From contig JACQUX010000017.1 in NCBI GenBank assembly GCA_016210045.1, positions 62,001 to 126,000 of the forward strand: a stretch of DNA of 64,000 nucleotides, given 5' to 3'. The DNA is from Deltaproteobacteria bacterium (GTDB lineage: Bacteria; UBA10199; GCA-002796325; JACPFF01). This document shows, piece by piece, positions 18,964 through 26,552 of this stretch (positions are counted from its first letter, which is position 1; every line of letters begins with the position of its first letter). A model generated the notes under the pieces. That model saw nothing but the letters and a program-made list of their open reading frames with translations. It searched no databases and was not told the origin of the DNA. A program made the position numbers and the translations under genes.

Positions 18964-19233
18964 CTAGCGCAGGAAACGATCGAGTGTTTCAATCAGTTCG
19001 TTAATTTTCGGGTCACCTTTACGGGCCTGAATGGCTTCCGTGAGGCAAGTGCGCATATGTTGCTGCATCACGAGCAATGCGGCCTGTTCCAACGCGCGCC
19101 GGGCCGCGTGCAGTTGCGTGATGATGTCGATGCAATATTGCCCTTCGTCCACCATTTGGGCGATGCCGCGGATCTGGCCTTCAATCCGTTTCAATCGGGT
19201 GCTGACTTGCGTCTTGGTCGCGTGATCGAGCAT
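18964..19233 (-). CDS. csoR: CsoR-type copper-sensing repressor
   Basis: An 89-residue all-helical repressor of the CsoR/RcnR family. The C-H-C ligand set of copper sensors is complete: Cys34, His59 and Cys63, with the same spacing as M. tuberculosis CsoR (36/61/65). The start LKRIEGQIRGIAQMVDEGQYC is the family signature. Cu(I) binding releases the repressor from DNA. It is the first gene of the csoR-cusC-cusB-cusA unit, and candidate operator palindromes lie 20-40 nt upstream, so it probably represses its own operon. Confidence 0.92.
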   Translation of the reverse strand: MLDHATKTQVSTRLKRIEGQIRGIAQMVDEGQYCIDIITQLHAARRALEQAALLVMQQHMRTCLTEAIQARKGDPKINELIETLDRFLR

Positions 19234-19252
19234 ATGCTGGGTACTGGTATAG

Positions 19253-19274
19253 GGTATATACCTGGGCGGGGTAT
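19253..19274 (-). promoter_or_regulatory. Candidate CsoR operator/promoter
   Basis: GGTATATACC (19253-19262) is a perfect palindrome and overlaps a second inverted pair ATACC (19258-19262) with GGTAT (19270-19274) separated by a GC-rich spacer. This resembles known CsoR sites (ATACC...GGTAT with G/C tract). It lies just upstream of csoR. Confidence 0.55.
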
Positions 19275-19284
19275 GATGTCAAGA

Positions 19285-19365
19285 GGGGTGACTGGTGACT
19301 AGTGACTAGTGGCTAGTGACTGGAGATTCGGACCATGTGAGTCCCGTTGCCCAGCCACCAGCCGC
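19285..19365. repeat. GTGACTG/GTGGCTG heptad repeat, copy 2
   Basis: Four or more GTGACTA/G heptads run into the same core as 16523-16575, with only a few substitutions (core 19311-19365). It lies between the csoR operator and the 3' end of the next minus-strand gene, so the two copies bracket csoR-cusC-cusB. Confidence 0.8.
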
Positions 19366-19369
19366 GATA

Positions 19370-19828
19370 TTACCCATTATCTGCGAGCGGCGGAGTAGAG
19401 GCGAGGACTTCGCGGCGGAATTCGCTGCGGTGATTTGGGACGATCCCAGACTCGATTGATTCGAGCGTCAGGTCGACGATCAGCATCGCTCGGCGGACTT
19501 CCTCGCGGGACGCGCGTGCGAAATCAAATTGCTCGAGTTGATGGAGCGCCGACGTGACCGGTTCCTGCGAGACGCGGAGTAGGCGGAATTCTTGGAGCAG
19601 GATGTCGCTCTCCCGCAACGTGCGGCAGAACGCGCGGAAGGTGTCGGCCTTACTGTCGTAATTCCGTCCGTAGCGGTCCACGAAATGGGCAAAGTAATGA
19701 CCGAGGACTGAGTTGGCGGAGACGAATTTCGTGACCGGCGCATACGACGTGGCGGCGCGCGTCGTCGAAGAGAGGCCCAGGCTCAATAGCGTTAAACCGA
19801 TAACCAGGGCGTATTTTACTCTCCGCAT
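19370..19828 (-). CDS. Exported hypothetical protein
   Basis: A 152-residue protein with a clear signal peptide (KYALVIGLTLLSLGLSSTTRA, cleavage near residue 26). The mature part is helical, Arg-rich and without cysteines except one, and has no recognised domain. AGGAGG lies 8 nt before the ATG at 19828. Likely periplasmic. Downstream is the heptad repeat and then the copper operon on the same strand, but no functional link is evident. Confidence 0.65.
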   Translation of the reverse strand: MRRVKYALVIGLTLLSLGLSSTTRAATSYAPVTKFVSANSVLGHYFAHFVDRYGRNYDSKADTFRAFCRTLRESDILLQEFRLLRVSQEPVTSALHQLEQFDFARASREEVRRAMLIVDLTLESIESGIVPNHRSEFRREVLASTPPLADNG

Positions 19829-20095
19829 TGTCAGTGCCTCCTGCGTAATTATTTAGCAAGGGCTATGCCACGGCCTGCCGGGAGTATCGCCCGACGGAGC
19901 AAAAAAATACTTCATGAATTCAAAATGTTAATTGGTTGTAATTCTTGACGTTCTGCGGCGCAATTGATCGACTGGGGTCAGTAGCTACCACAAATAGGAA
20001 AAATTGGGTGATAATACACTCCATGTAACTCGACAGGAAATATCGACCTGGCGCACCTGTTATTGGTCCCGTAACGCCAGTCAGTGATTCCACAC

Positions 20096-20249
20096 GGGGG
20101 GCCAGGGGCGCCGACTGGGAGGCGCAGGGTACGCGGTCGACTCGCCATCGAGGCGAGTCGCCGCTCACCCTCGCCGTTTTCGTCGTAAGGTCACGCAAGG
20201 AGAAAACGGCTCCGAGAGCCCCTACGCCCCCCAGTCGGCGCCCCTGGCC
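20096..20249. repeat. Structured repeat, element C
   Basis: Outer arms GGCCAGGGGCGCCGACTGGG (20100-20119) and its perfect complement (20230-20249). Inside are the hairpin GACTCGCC/GGCGAGTC (20139-20146/20152-20159), the stem GCCGTTTTC/GAAAACGGC (20173-20181/20202-20210) and GGCTC-CGA-GAGCC. The core 20130-20222 is ~90% identical to element B on the opposite strand and its right half to element A, whereas the outer arms are unrelated. Apart from this element, 19829-20412 holds no credible gene and is AT-richer than its surroundings. Confidence 0.8.
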
Positions 20250-20412
20250 GTGGTTGGCCATGAGCGGATTCAGTGGATTTGTATTGCGTTCCAAGTGGGC
20301 TGGGATGCAGGCTGCTGGGCGAAGATACGGATGATCGCAGAGCGAAGCCTTAGCCGAATTACGATACGATATGCGATGAGATGTGCGTATAGCCGAATAA
20401 AGTGGAGGATAT

Positions 20413-20949
20413 ATGTTTGACTTCATATCGTTCTTGAATAGCTACCCTCTTTGGGTACGTGGCCTTGTCGGTGCTGTGGTTGTTCAAATCGCTGTTATTG
20501 TCATCGCATGTATCTATCTCCCGCGCACGGAATCAAGGCCGGCGCATGATCCAATCATCGTGGCGATTCAGTCTGCGATAGAGTCGCTAACAGCGCGTCC
20601 CAATCAATTTCAACTCACCGTGATGAATGCCGGTATTGTCGGCACCGGTGGCGGCACTGGTGTCAGTGCCGACGCGCACGGAGGTGCAGCGAATTCTGTC
20701 ACGATCGGTGCGATTGGGATAGCCGACGGGAACGGAATCGAGATTATGGAAGTCGCTGCCAATGAACGTCTTACGCAGGAGGCGGGGCAGGCGGTCAAGC
20801 TGCTCGAACAGATTCGAGACGCATTGACCAGTGCCTCAGTGCAGAAACCACAGGTCGAGACCCTACTCTCTCGATTCGCTCAGAGTTCTGTTGCTCCTGT
20901 ACTCAAAGACATCATCATCGCTTTGGTGAAGAATACATTGGCACTCTAA
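20413..20949 (+). CDS. Membrane-anchored hypothetical protein
   Basis: A 178-residue protein with GGAGG four nt before the ATG. One N-terminal membrane helix (~15-36, GLVGAVVVQIAVIVIACIYL) is followed by a Gly/Ala-rich beta-like stretch (~70-105, GIVGTGGGTGVSADAHGGAA) and a C-terminal helical region (~115-178). No family is recognised. It lies between two large inverted-repeat elements (C upstream, D immediately downstream) and has lower GC than its neighbours, which suggests a transferred single gene. Confidence 0.6.
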   Translation: MFDFISFLNSYPLWVRGLVGAVVVQIAVIVIACIYLPRTESRPAHDPIIVAIQSAIESLTARPNQFQLTVMNAGIVGTGGGTGVSADAHGGAANSVTIGAIGIADGNGIEIMEVAANERLTQEAGQAVKLLEQIRDALTSASVQKPQVETLLSRFAQSSVAPVLKDIIIALVKNTLAL

Positions 20950-20978
20950 CACCAATCTTCAGATTGACCAAAAGATCT

Positions 20979-21124
20979 CCCAGAAGGGGAGCGCGGGGGG
21001 CCTGCGGGCGAGTCTGAGCGAGGGAGCGCTATGGGGTTGAAGCCCGACCGAGCGAGGTCTCAGTGAGCCGAGCGCCGTAACGCGAGGCGAACGGCCCGCA
21101 GGTCCCCCGTGCTCCCCTTCTGGG
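20979..21124. repeat. Large inverted repeat, element D
   Basis: Arms 20979-21009 and 21094-21124 are complementary over 31 bp with two differences, both G opposite T, so they would be G-U pairs in plus-strand RNA. The loop region (~84 nt) contains several GAGCGAG/GCCGAGCG units that can form inner hairpins. It lies between the end of the preceding gene and the convergent greA and could act as a transcription stop or processed RNA. Its core does not match A-C. Confidence 0.7.
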
Positions 21125-21158
21125 GCCGTGGCTCTCAATTGCAGTTGTAATGCCCTAT

Positions 21159-21635
21159 CTACACATACTGGACTTTGAGGACTTCGAAGAGGCGGGTGCC
21201 GCGGGGGGTTTGGACTTGGACTTCGTCGCCCGATTCTTTGCCGATCAGCGCGCGGGCGATCGGCGATTCGACGGAGATGCGGCCGTTTTGAATGTCGACT
21301 TCGTAAATGCCGACGATTTGATATTGGCTCGTTTCGGCGCTGTCGAGGTCGCGCAACGTGACGCGGGCGCCGAACGCGACTCGGTCTTGCGTCAGCGTGG
21401 CCGGGTCGATGACTTGCGCGTTGGCCAATGCGCGTTCCATATCGCTGATCTGTTTTGTTAATTGCTGGTGGCGCTCCTTCGCGATGTCGTATTCGGCGTT
21501 TTCGGAGAGATCTCCGTGGCTGCGGGCCTCTTCGAGCGCGCGGATCGCTTCGGAGAGGTCGGTCGTCTTCAACCGCTTCAGCAATTCCTGTAACTGCCGT
21601 TGCCCCTGCGGTGTCATTGGGACTTTATTATTCAT
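21159..21635 (-). CDS. greA: Transcription elongation factor GreA
   Basis: A 158-residue protein of standard GreA length. The N-terminal coiled coil carries the signature ALEEARSHGDLSENAEYDIA with the acidic tip residues that enter the RNA polymerase secondary channel. The C-terminal FKBP-like domain has GRISVESPIARALIGKESGD. It rescues backtracked RNA polymerase by stimulating transcript cleavage. It is a single gene, with element D beyond its 3' end. Confidence 0.95.
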   Translation of the reverse strand: MNNKVPMTPQGQRQLQELLKRLKTTDLSEAIRALEEARSHGDLSENAEYDIAKERHQQLTKQISDMERALANAQVIDPATLTQDRVAFGARVTLRDLDSAETSQYQIVGIYEVDIQNGRISVESPIARALIGKESGDEVQVQTPRGTRLFEVLKVQYV

Positions 21636-21747
21636 CGCACGGGTGGTGTAACTGAGCCGACGTGGGAGGTCAATGGATTCGGAGAATAAGTGCTTGAGTG
21701 GGTGAGTGCGTAAGTGCTTTAAGTAGGGGAGGAGGCGATAGGGAACG

Positions 21748-22383
21748 ATGGGCGCGATTATTCAACAATGTGCCGTTGGGCCGATGGCGAATTTTTCTTA
21801 TGTGTTGGGCGATCCGGCAACGCGCTGCGGGGCGGTGATCGATCCGGGCTGGGAGGCCGAGACGTTAGTCGCGGCGGTGCAGGCGGCGGGACTCAAGCTG
21901 CACGCGGTGTTGCTGACGCATAACCATTTTGACCATATCGGTGCGTTGGAAGAGCTCTGCATGTTGGCGAAGCCGAGCGTCGTGTATGTCCATGCGGCGG
22001 ATGCGGCTGGGTTGCCGGCACTGACCACGCCGGTGCAGACTACACGCGATGGCGAAGTCCTGACGCTTGGCGCGTTGCGCGTCGAGTGTCTGCATACTCC
22101 GGGGCATACGCCCGGCGGTCAGTGTTTTCTGGTCGGTGGCGACTGCTTTACTGGCGATACGCTGTTCGTGGATGGTTGCGGGCGAGTCGATCTGCCGGGA
22201 TCGGATCCGGAGCAGATGTATCATTCATTACGCCGTTTGGCGGCGCTTGAGCGCGAGACGGTCATTTATGCCGGCCACGATTATGGCTCGGCGCCGACGA
22301 GTACGATCGGGGCGCAGCAGACGACGAATCCCTATTTGCGGGCGGCAAATCGGGAGGAATTTTTCCGTTTCCGCTTGGGATAG
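21748..22383 (+). CDS. Metallo-beta-lactamase-fold hydrolase (glyoxalase II-like)
   Basis: A 211-residue MBL-fold protein with the zinc motif LTHNHFDHIG (HxHxDH, ~57-66), a downstream His in TPGHTPG, an Asp in TGDTLF and a final His in AGHDYG. Length and motifs match the YcbL/hydroxyacylglutathione-hydrolase-like group. The substrate is probably a thioester but cannot be assigned. It is 15 nt upstream of the homocysteine methyltransferase/MTHFR gene and likely cotranscribed. The leader contains short AGTGCTT/GAGTG direct repeats (~21690-21720). Confidence 0.85.
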   Translation: MGAIIQQCAVGPMANFSYVLGDPATRCGAVIDPGWEAETLVAAVQAAGLKLHAVLLTHNHFDHIGALEELCMLAKPSVVYVHAADAAGLPALTTPVQTTRDGEVLTLGALRVECLHTPGHTPGGQCFLVGGDCFTGDTLFVDGCGRVDLPGSDPEQMYHSLRRLAALERETVIYAGHDYGSAPTSTIGAQQTTNPYLRAANREEFFRFRLG

Positions 22384-22398
22384 GAGCGCGACCAAATC

Positions 22399-24234
22399 AT
22401 GCAACCACTGTTGGAAGCGTTGAACGATCGCATCATTCTGGCCGATGGCGCGATGGGGACACAAATTTACGCCCGTGGCGTCTTCATCAATCGCTGTTTC
22501 GATGAACTGAATCTGACGACGCCGGAACTCGTGCGCGCGATCCACGCCGATTATCGCGCGGCCGGGGCGGAGTTGTTGGAGACGAATACGTTCACGGCGA
22601 ATCGATTGCGGTTGCAGGCGTATGGGTTGGAGTCGAAAGTGCGGGCGATCAACGAGCGCGGTGCGGCGCTGGCCCGCGAGGCCGCGACTGGCGCGGCGTA
22701 TGTGGCGGGGTCGGTCGGTCCGCTCGGCGTGACGTTGGCACCGCTCGGGCGGATGGCGCGTGACGAGGCGTTGGGTATTTTTGTCGAACAGATGGAAGCG
22801 TTGGTGGCCGGCGGCGTCGATTGCATCATATTGGAAACCTTTTTGGCACTCGACGAATTGGAAGTCGCCTATCAGGCGGCGCGGCAGGTCAGTGCGGTGC
22901 CGGTGATCGCGCAGCTCTCGTTTCAATTCGGGAGCAATGGCGAAGTGGTCGGCGTTGCGCCGGAAGATGTGGTGCGACGGCTCGAGGCCTGGGGTGCGGA
23001 TGTGATCGGGACCAATTGCGTGGCCGGGCCGGAGGGCGCGTTGCGTGTGGTGCAGGCGATGCGCGCGGTGAGTCAGGCCAAGTTGTCGGCGATGCCGAAC
23101 GCGGGTCTGCCGCAAGTGGTGGAAGGGCGCACGATTTATTTGGCGACGCCGGAATACATGGGCGAATACGCGCGGCGGCTGGTGCAGAGCGGCGCGAATT
23201 TAGTCGGCGGGTGTTGCGGCACGACGCCGGCCGAGATCGCCGAGATGCGCAAGTTCTTGCAGTCGATCCAGCCGACGCCGCGAGTGATGATCGAAGTGAC
23301 AGCCGTTGCGGCGCCGCCAGATGTGCAACCGTTGCCGACGGCAGCCAAGAGCGCGTTTGCGGCGGGACTCGGGACCAAGTTTCAAGTGAGTGTGGAAGTC
23401 GATCCGCCGCGCGGGCTGGATCCGAAAGCGGTTATTGCGGGAGCGCGGTATTTGCGCGAACACGGCGTCGATGCCGTGAACATCGCCGATGGAGCGCGCG
23501 CGATTGCGCGGATGAGTCCGATGGCGTTGGCGCTGATGATCAAAGAACACGTCGGGATCGAGACGATCATCCACTACTGTTGCCGGGATCGGAACTTGCT
23601 CGGGATGCAGATGGACTTGATCGGGGCGCACGCGTTGGGACTGCACAATATGTTGATCATCACGGGCGATCCGCCGAAGATGGGGAACTTTCCGCACGCC
23701 ACCGGCGTGTTCGATGTCGACGCGATCGGGTTGCTCCACTTCGCGCGGATGCTGAATCATGGGCTCGATCTGGGCGGTCGGTCGTTGGGGGCCCCGGCGT
23801 CGTTGTTGCTCGGGTGCGGTTGTAATCCCGGCGCGATCAATCTGGATCTGGAAGTGGAGCGATATCGGAAGAAAGTCGCGGCCGGGGCGGAATTCGTTTT
23901 TTCTCAGCCGCTCTACGATCCGGCGATGCTGGAGACATTTTTACAGCGCACCGCTGATGTCCCGCCGATCCCGTTTTTTGTCGGCATCTTGCCGCTCGCG
24001 TCGTTAAAGAACGCCGAATTTCTGCATAACGAAGTGCCGGGGATGCAGATCCCGGCCGAGATCTTGGAGCGGATGCGCCGCGCGTCGTCGAAAGAGGCGC
24101 AACGCCGCGAAGGGATAATGATTGCGCAAGAGGCGCTCGTGGCGGCCAAGCGGCAGCCGCAAGTGCAAGGGGCGTACATTTTCCCGCCGTTCGGCAGTTA
24201 TGAGGCCGTCGTGGAAGTGCTGCAGGTGTTGTAG
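22399..24234 (+). CDS. Bifunctional homocysteine S-methyltransferase / methylenetetrahydrofolate reductase
   Basis: A 611-residue fusion. Residues ~1-295 are a zinc-dependent homocysteine methyltransferase: DGAMGTQ at the start, GTNC near 204 and GGCCGTTP near 273 supply the three zinc cysteines. Residues ~325-611 are a MetF-like flavin reductase (FQVSVEVDPPRGLDP, then NIADGAR, HYCCRDRNLLGMQ, ITGDPPK). The fusion couples 5,10-methylene-THF reduction to methyl transfer for methionine synthesis or methyl-folate recycling, as in the YitJ-like family. The short first half lacks the B12 domain of full MetH. GGAGCG lies upstream of the ATG. Confidence 0.92.
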   Translation: MQPLLEALNDRIILADGAMGTQIYARGVFINRCFDELNLTTPELVRAIHADYRAAGAELLETNTFTANRLRLQAYGLESKVRAINERGAALAREAATGAAYVAGSVGPLGVTLAPLGRMARDEALGIFVEQMEALVAGGVDCIILETFLALDELEVAYQAARQVSAVPVIAQLSFQFGSNGEVVGVAPEDVVRRLEAWGADVIGTNCVAGPEGALRVVQAMRAVSQAKLSAMPNAGLPQVVEGRTIYLATPEYMGEYARRLVQSGANLVGGCCGTTPAEIAEMRKFLQSIQPTPRVMIEVTAVAAPPDVQPLPTAAKSAFAAGLGTKFQVSVEVDPPRGLDPKAVIAGARYLREHGVDAVNIADGARAIARMSPMALALMIKEHVGIETIIHYCCRDRNLLGMQMDLIGAHALGLHNMLIITGDPPKMGNFPHATGVFDVDAIGLLHFARMLNHGLDLGGRSLGAPASLLLGCGCNPGAINLDLEVERYRKKVAAGAEFVFSQPLYDPAMLETFLQRTADVPPIPFFVGILPLASLKNAEFLHNEVPGMQIPAEILERMRRASSKEAQRREGIMIAQEALVAAKRQPQVQGAYIFPPFGSYEAVVEVLQVL

Positions 24235-24261
24235 CCGACGCGCGTGAAAATATTCCCGCGA

Positions 24262-24627
24262 CTACTTCTGCGGGGTGAGCGTTTCGGTGCCGAGGCCGGT
24301 GTCTTTGGGGCCTGCCCAGGTGCCGGTGAGTGTGCCGTCCGCGCCGATCGTGTACGAGACGACGCCGTATCCGGCGGCTCCCCCCGTGCCCCAACCGACC
24401 GACAACACATTGCCGCTTTTAATGCCGACGCCGGTGTAGGTCGTGCCGACGCTCCACGCGAGTTGGTACAGGTCGCCTTTTTGCGTGATCGTCACGGTGC
24501 CGGTGTAATTTCCTTTGCCGCCGGGGTTCGTGCCCTTCACCGCGTATTTGCCGGCGAGTGCCAACGCGTGCGTACTGGCGAGACTGATGGCCACGAGTGC
24601 GAACGTGGCGAAAATGGTGCGGCGCAT
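24262..24627 (-). CDS. Small exported beta-rich protein
   Basis: A 121-residue protein with a signal peptide (IFATFALVAISLASTHALA). The mature part is Gly/Thr-rich with alternating beta-strand patterns (GKYAVKGTNPGGKGNYTGTV, then TLTGTWAG), suggesting one small beta-barrel or beta-sandwich. Function is unknown; it is probably periplasmic or surface. AGGAGG precedes the ATG and a 17-bp palindrome lies just upstream of that. Convergent with the methyltransferase fusion, 27 nt apart. Confidence 0.7.
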   Translation of the reverse strand: MRRTIFATFALVAISLASTHALALAGKYAVKGTNPGGKGNYTGTVTITQKGDLYQLAWSVGTTYTGVGIKSGNVLSVGWGTGGAAGYGVVSYTIGADGTLTGTWAGPKDTGLGTETLTPQK

Positions 24628-24637
24628 AGAGCCTCCT

Positions 24638-24654
24638 GAGTGAAAGTTTCACTC
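24638..24654. promoter_or_regulatory. 17-bp perfect palindrome, possible operator
   Basis: GAGTGAAA-G-TTTCACTC directly upstream of the ribosome-binding site of the exported-protein gene (24627, minus strand). A TTGACA-like -35 box lies ~30 bp further upstream on the same strand. It could be an operator or a 5' hairpin. Confidence 0.4.
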
Positions 24655-24873
24655 TCCATCGCCGATGAGCCGTTGAGGTGTCAAGATGGAAATGGCGTGC
24701 ATTGCGCGTCGTGCGAGATCCCGGATTCCATGCGCTGAAGAGCGGACGATCAAGATAGTGGTCATTCGTCACGGCGACAATAACAGGCTGAAATAGAGTT
24801 GCTTTTTGTAAGACGCCGCCATGGAGCGATCCTTGCAATCTACTATTTATGAAAATTCAGAACGAGCACGCCT

Positions 24874-26286
24874 ATGCTGACACATATTTTGGCCATCGAT
24901 GACAATCGAGAATTCCTGACCTATCTCCGCGTGGGACTCCGATCCCAGTGCACGTTGTCGACAGCGGAAAATTTCGACGAGGGTGCGGTGCTGCTGCGTC
25001 GCCATCCTGTCGATATCGTGCTGCTCGATATTGCGCTGGGCCAGGAGAACGGGTTGCAACGGATACGGACCATCAAAGAACTGCGGCCGACTGCCGATGT
25101 CGTGATCGTCACCGGCCACAAGGATCCGCAGTTGTTGGTCACTGCGGTGCGGCTGGGCGCGGCGGACTACTTGATTAAACCGTTTGCGATCGAAGAAGTG
25201 GTCGCCATCCTGGAAAAATTGGCGCCGTATCGGGATATCCGAGAAAAACACGCCGCCTTTTTGGAAGATCTGAACGAGTCGTTTGGCGATCGACTGATCT
25301 TGGGACGATCGGCTTTTCTCCTGAGCCAACTGGAGCGGGCGCGCAAACTCAAGGGGCATGGGGCCAACATTTTGATCGAAGGCGAATCCGGCACGGGCAA
25401 GGAGCTCTTTGCCCGGTATATCCATCGACTCGACGAGCAACCCGATCGGCCCTTTGTGGCGATTAACTGTGCCGCCATCCCTGAAAATTTGCTCGAATCG
25501 GAGTTGTTCGGCCACGAAAAGGGGGCCTTCACAGGGGCCATCGAGCGGAAGATCGGCAAGTTCGAACTCGCGCATCGTGGTGATTTGTTCTTGGACGAGG
25601 TCTCGTCGCTCAAAAAAGACCTGCAGGCCAAGATCCTGCGCGCGATTCAAGAACAGGAAATTGTCCGCATTGGGAGCGTCAAATCGATACAAGTGCGCTT
25701 CCGCGTTATTGCCGCATGCAATGACGATCTCGAAGCGCTGGTTGAGCAGTCGCGGTTTCGTCGGGATCTGTTCCATCGGTTGCGCGTGATTACCTTACAG
25801 ATTCCTCCACTCCGGGATCGCCGTGATGACATTCCGATCCTGGCCGCGGCATTTCTCAAGAAATATGCGACGATGCCGGGTTGGACTTTCAACAAGACGG
25901 CCATGATGGCGCTGCAACAGTATGCCTGGCCTGGAAACGTGCGCGAGTTGGAAAATTTGATCCAAAGCTTAGTGATCCTGGTGCCGGGCCCCACGATCAT
26001 GCTCTCCGATTTGCCGGAGTGGATCTTTCACCAGCGTGCAACGGTCAGCAATGGCGCTGCGATCAACCACGAGGGGCCGTTGTCATTGCCCGATACGCCC
26101 GGCGAGTGCTTGGCGCTCAAAGAGTTCGTTGCGACGGCCGAGCAGGTCTATGTCGCACGCGCGTTGGAAATTATGAGTGGCGACAAGAGCAAGGCCGCTG
26201 CCATCCTCCAAGTCAGCCGCTCTCGACTGTATGAGAAGCTGAAAGATTGGGGCATGACGAGCGGCGGGATAACGTCGTTGACGTAG
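24874..26286 (+). CDS. NtrC-family sigma-54 response regulator
   Basis: A 470-residue enhancer-binding protein. The receiver domain (~1-115) has Asp52 as phosphoacceptor (VLLDIAL) and Lys102. The AAA+ domain has Walker A GESGTGKE (170-177), the sigma-54-contacting GAFTGA (217-222), Walker B GDLFLDE and an arginine-finger region, and a Fis-type helix-turn-helix ends the protein (SGDKSKAAAILQVSRSRLYE). All key residues are present. Sigma-54 promoters and a shared palindrome occur only in the biosynthetic cluster that follows, so this protein is the likely activator of that cluster (inference). It is followed after 11 nt by the H-box mini protein. Confidence 0.93.
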   Translation: MLTHILAIDDNREFLTYLRVGLRSQCTLSTAENFDEGAVLLRRHPVDIVLLDIALGQENGLQRIRTIKELRPTADVVIVTGHKDPQLLVTAVRLGAADYLIKPFAIEEVVAILEKLAPYRDIREKHAAFLEDLNESFGDRLILGRSAFLLSQLERARKLKGHGANILIEGESGTGKELFARYIHRLDEQPDRPFVAINCAAIPENLLESELFGHEKGAFTGAIERKIGKFELAHRGDLFLDEVSSLKKDLQAKILRAIQEQEIVRIGSVKSIQVRFRVIAACNDDLEALVEQSRFRRDLFHRLRVITLQIPPLRDRRDDIPILAAAFLKKYATMPGWTFNKTAMMALQQYAWPGNVRELENLIQSLVILVPGPTIMLSDLPEWIFHQRATVSNGAAINHEGPLSLPDTPGECLALKEFVATAEQVYVARALEIMSGDKSKAAAILQVSRSRLYEKLKDWGMTSGGITSLT

Positions 26287-26297
26287 GGGAGCTAGTG

Positions 26298-26552
26298 ATG
26301 AACACGGAACTGACAGAATGCCTTCACGACATGCGAGGCGCGCTGACTGTGGTGTCCGGGTTTCTCCGCTGGCTCGATAGCCGCTTGTTTGCGGCCGATG
26401 GCCGTGATTTATATCACGCCTGCCGCATCAGCCTCGAGCGCATGGAAACGCATTTGGAGCGGATGCACGACCTCGCTCACGAAGATCTGGCGACACCGCC
26501 ACCCCGTGTTGAGGTGGTGAATGGGGCGTTGTGGTTGCATCCCATGCGATGA
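26298..26552 (+). CDS. H-box (HisKA-like) domain-only mini protein
   Basis: An 84-residue protein. Residues 4-30 (ECLHDMRGALTVVSGF) match the H-box and first helix of a histidine-kinase dimerisation domain, with His10 in phosphoacceptor position, and ~35-65 could form the second helix. No ATPase domain, sensor or membrane segment is present, and it is far shorter than a kinase. It begins 11 nt after the response regulator with AGGGGAG upstream, so it is coexpressed. It could be a phosphotransfer or docking protein, or a remnant of a deleted kinase. Its last 125 nt overlap the opposing threonine-synthase-like gene. Confidence 0.6.
   Translation: MNTELTECLHDMRGALTVVSGFLRWLDSRLFAADGRDLYHACRISLERMETHLERMHDLAHEDLATPPPRVEVVNGALWLHPMR

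Noticed and set aside
19920-20426. 168-residue minus-strand open frame
   Set aside because: It crosses element C, whose palindromes explain the open frame; composition is not protein-like.
24640-24730. Possible sigma-54 promoter before the response regulator
   Set aside because: GG-N10-GC can be forced but the -12 element is TGCGC, not TTGC, and the -24 element is poor.
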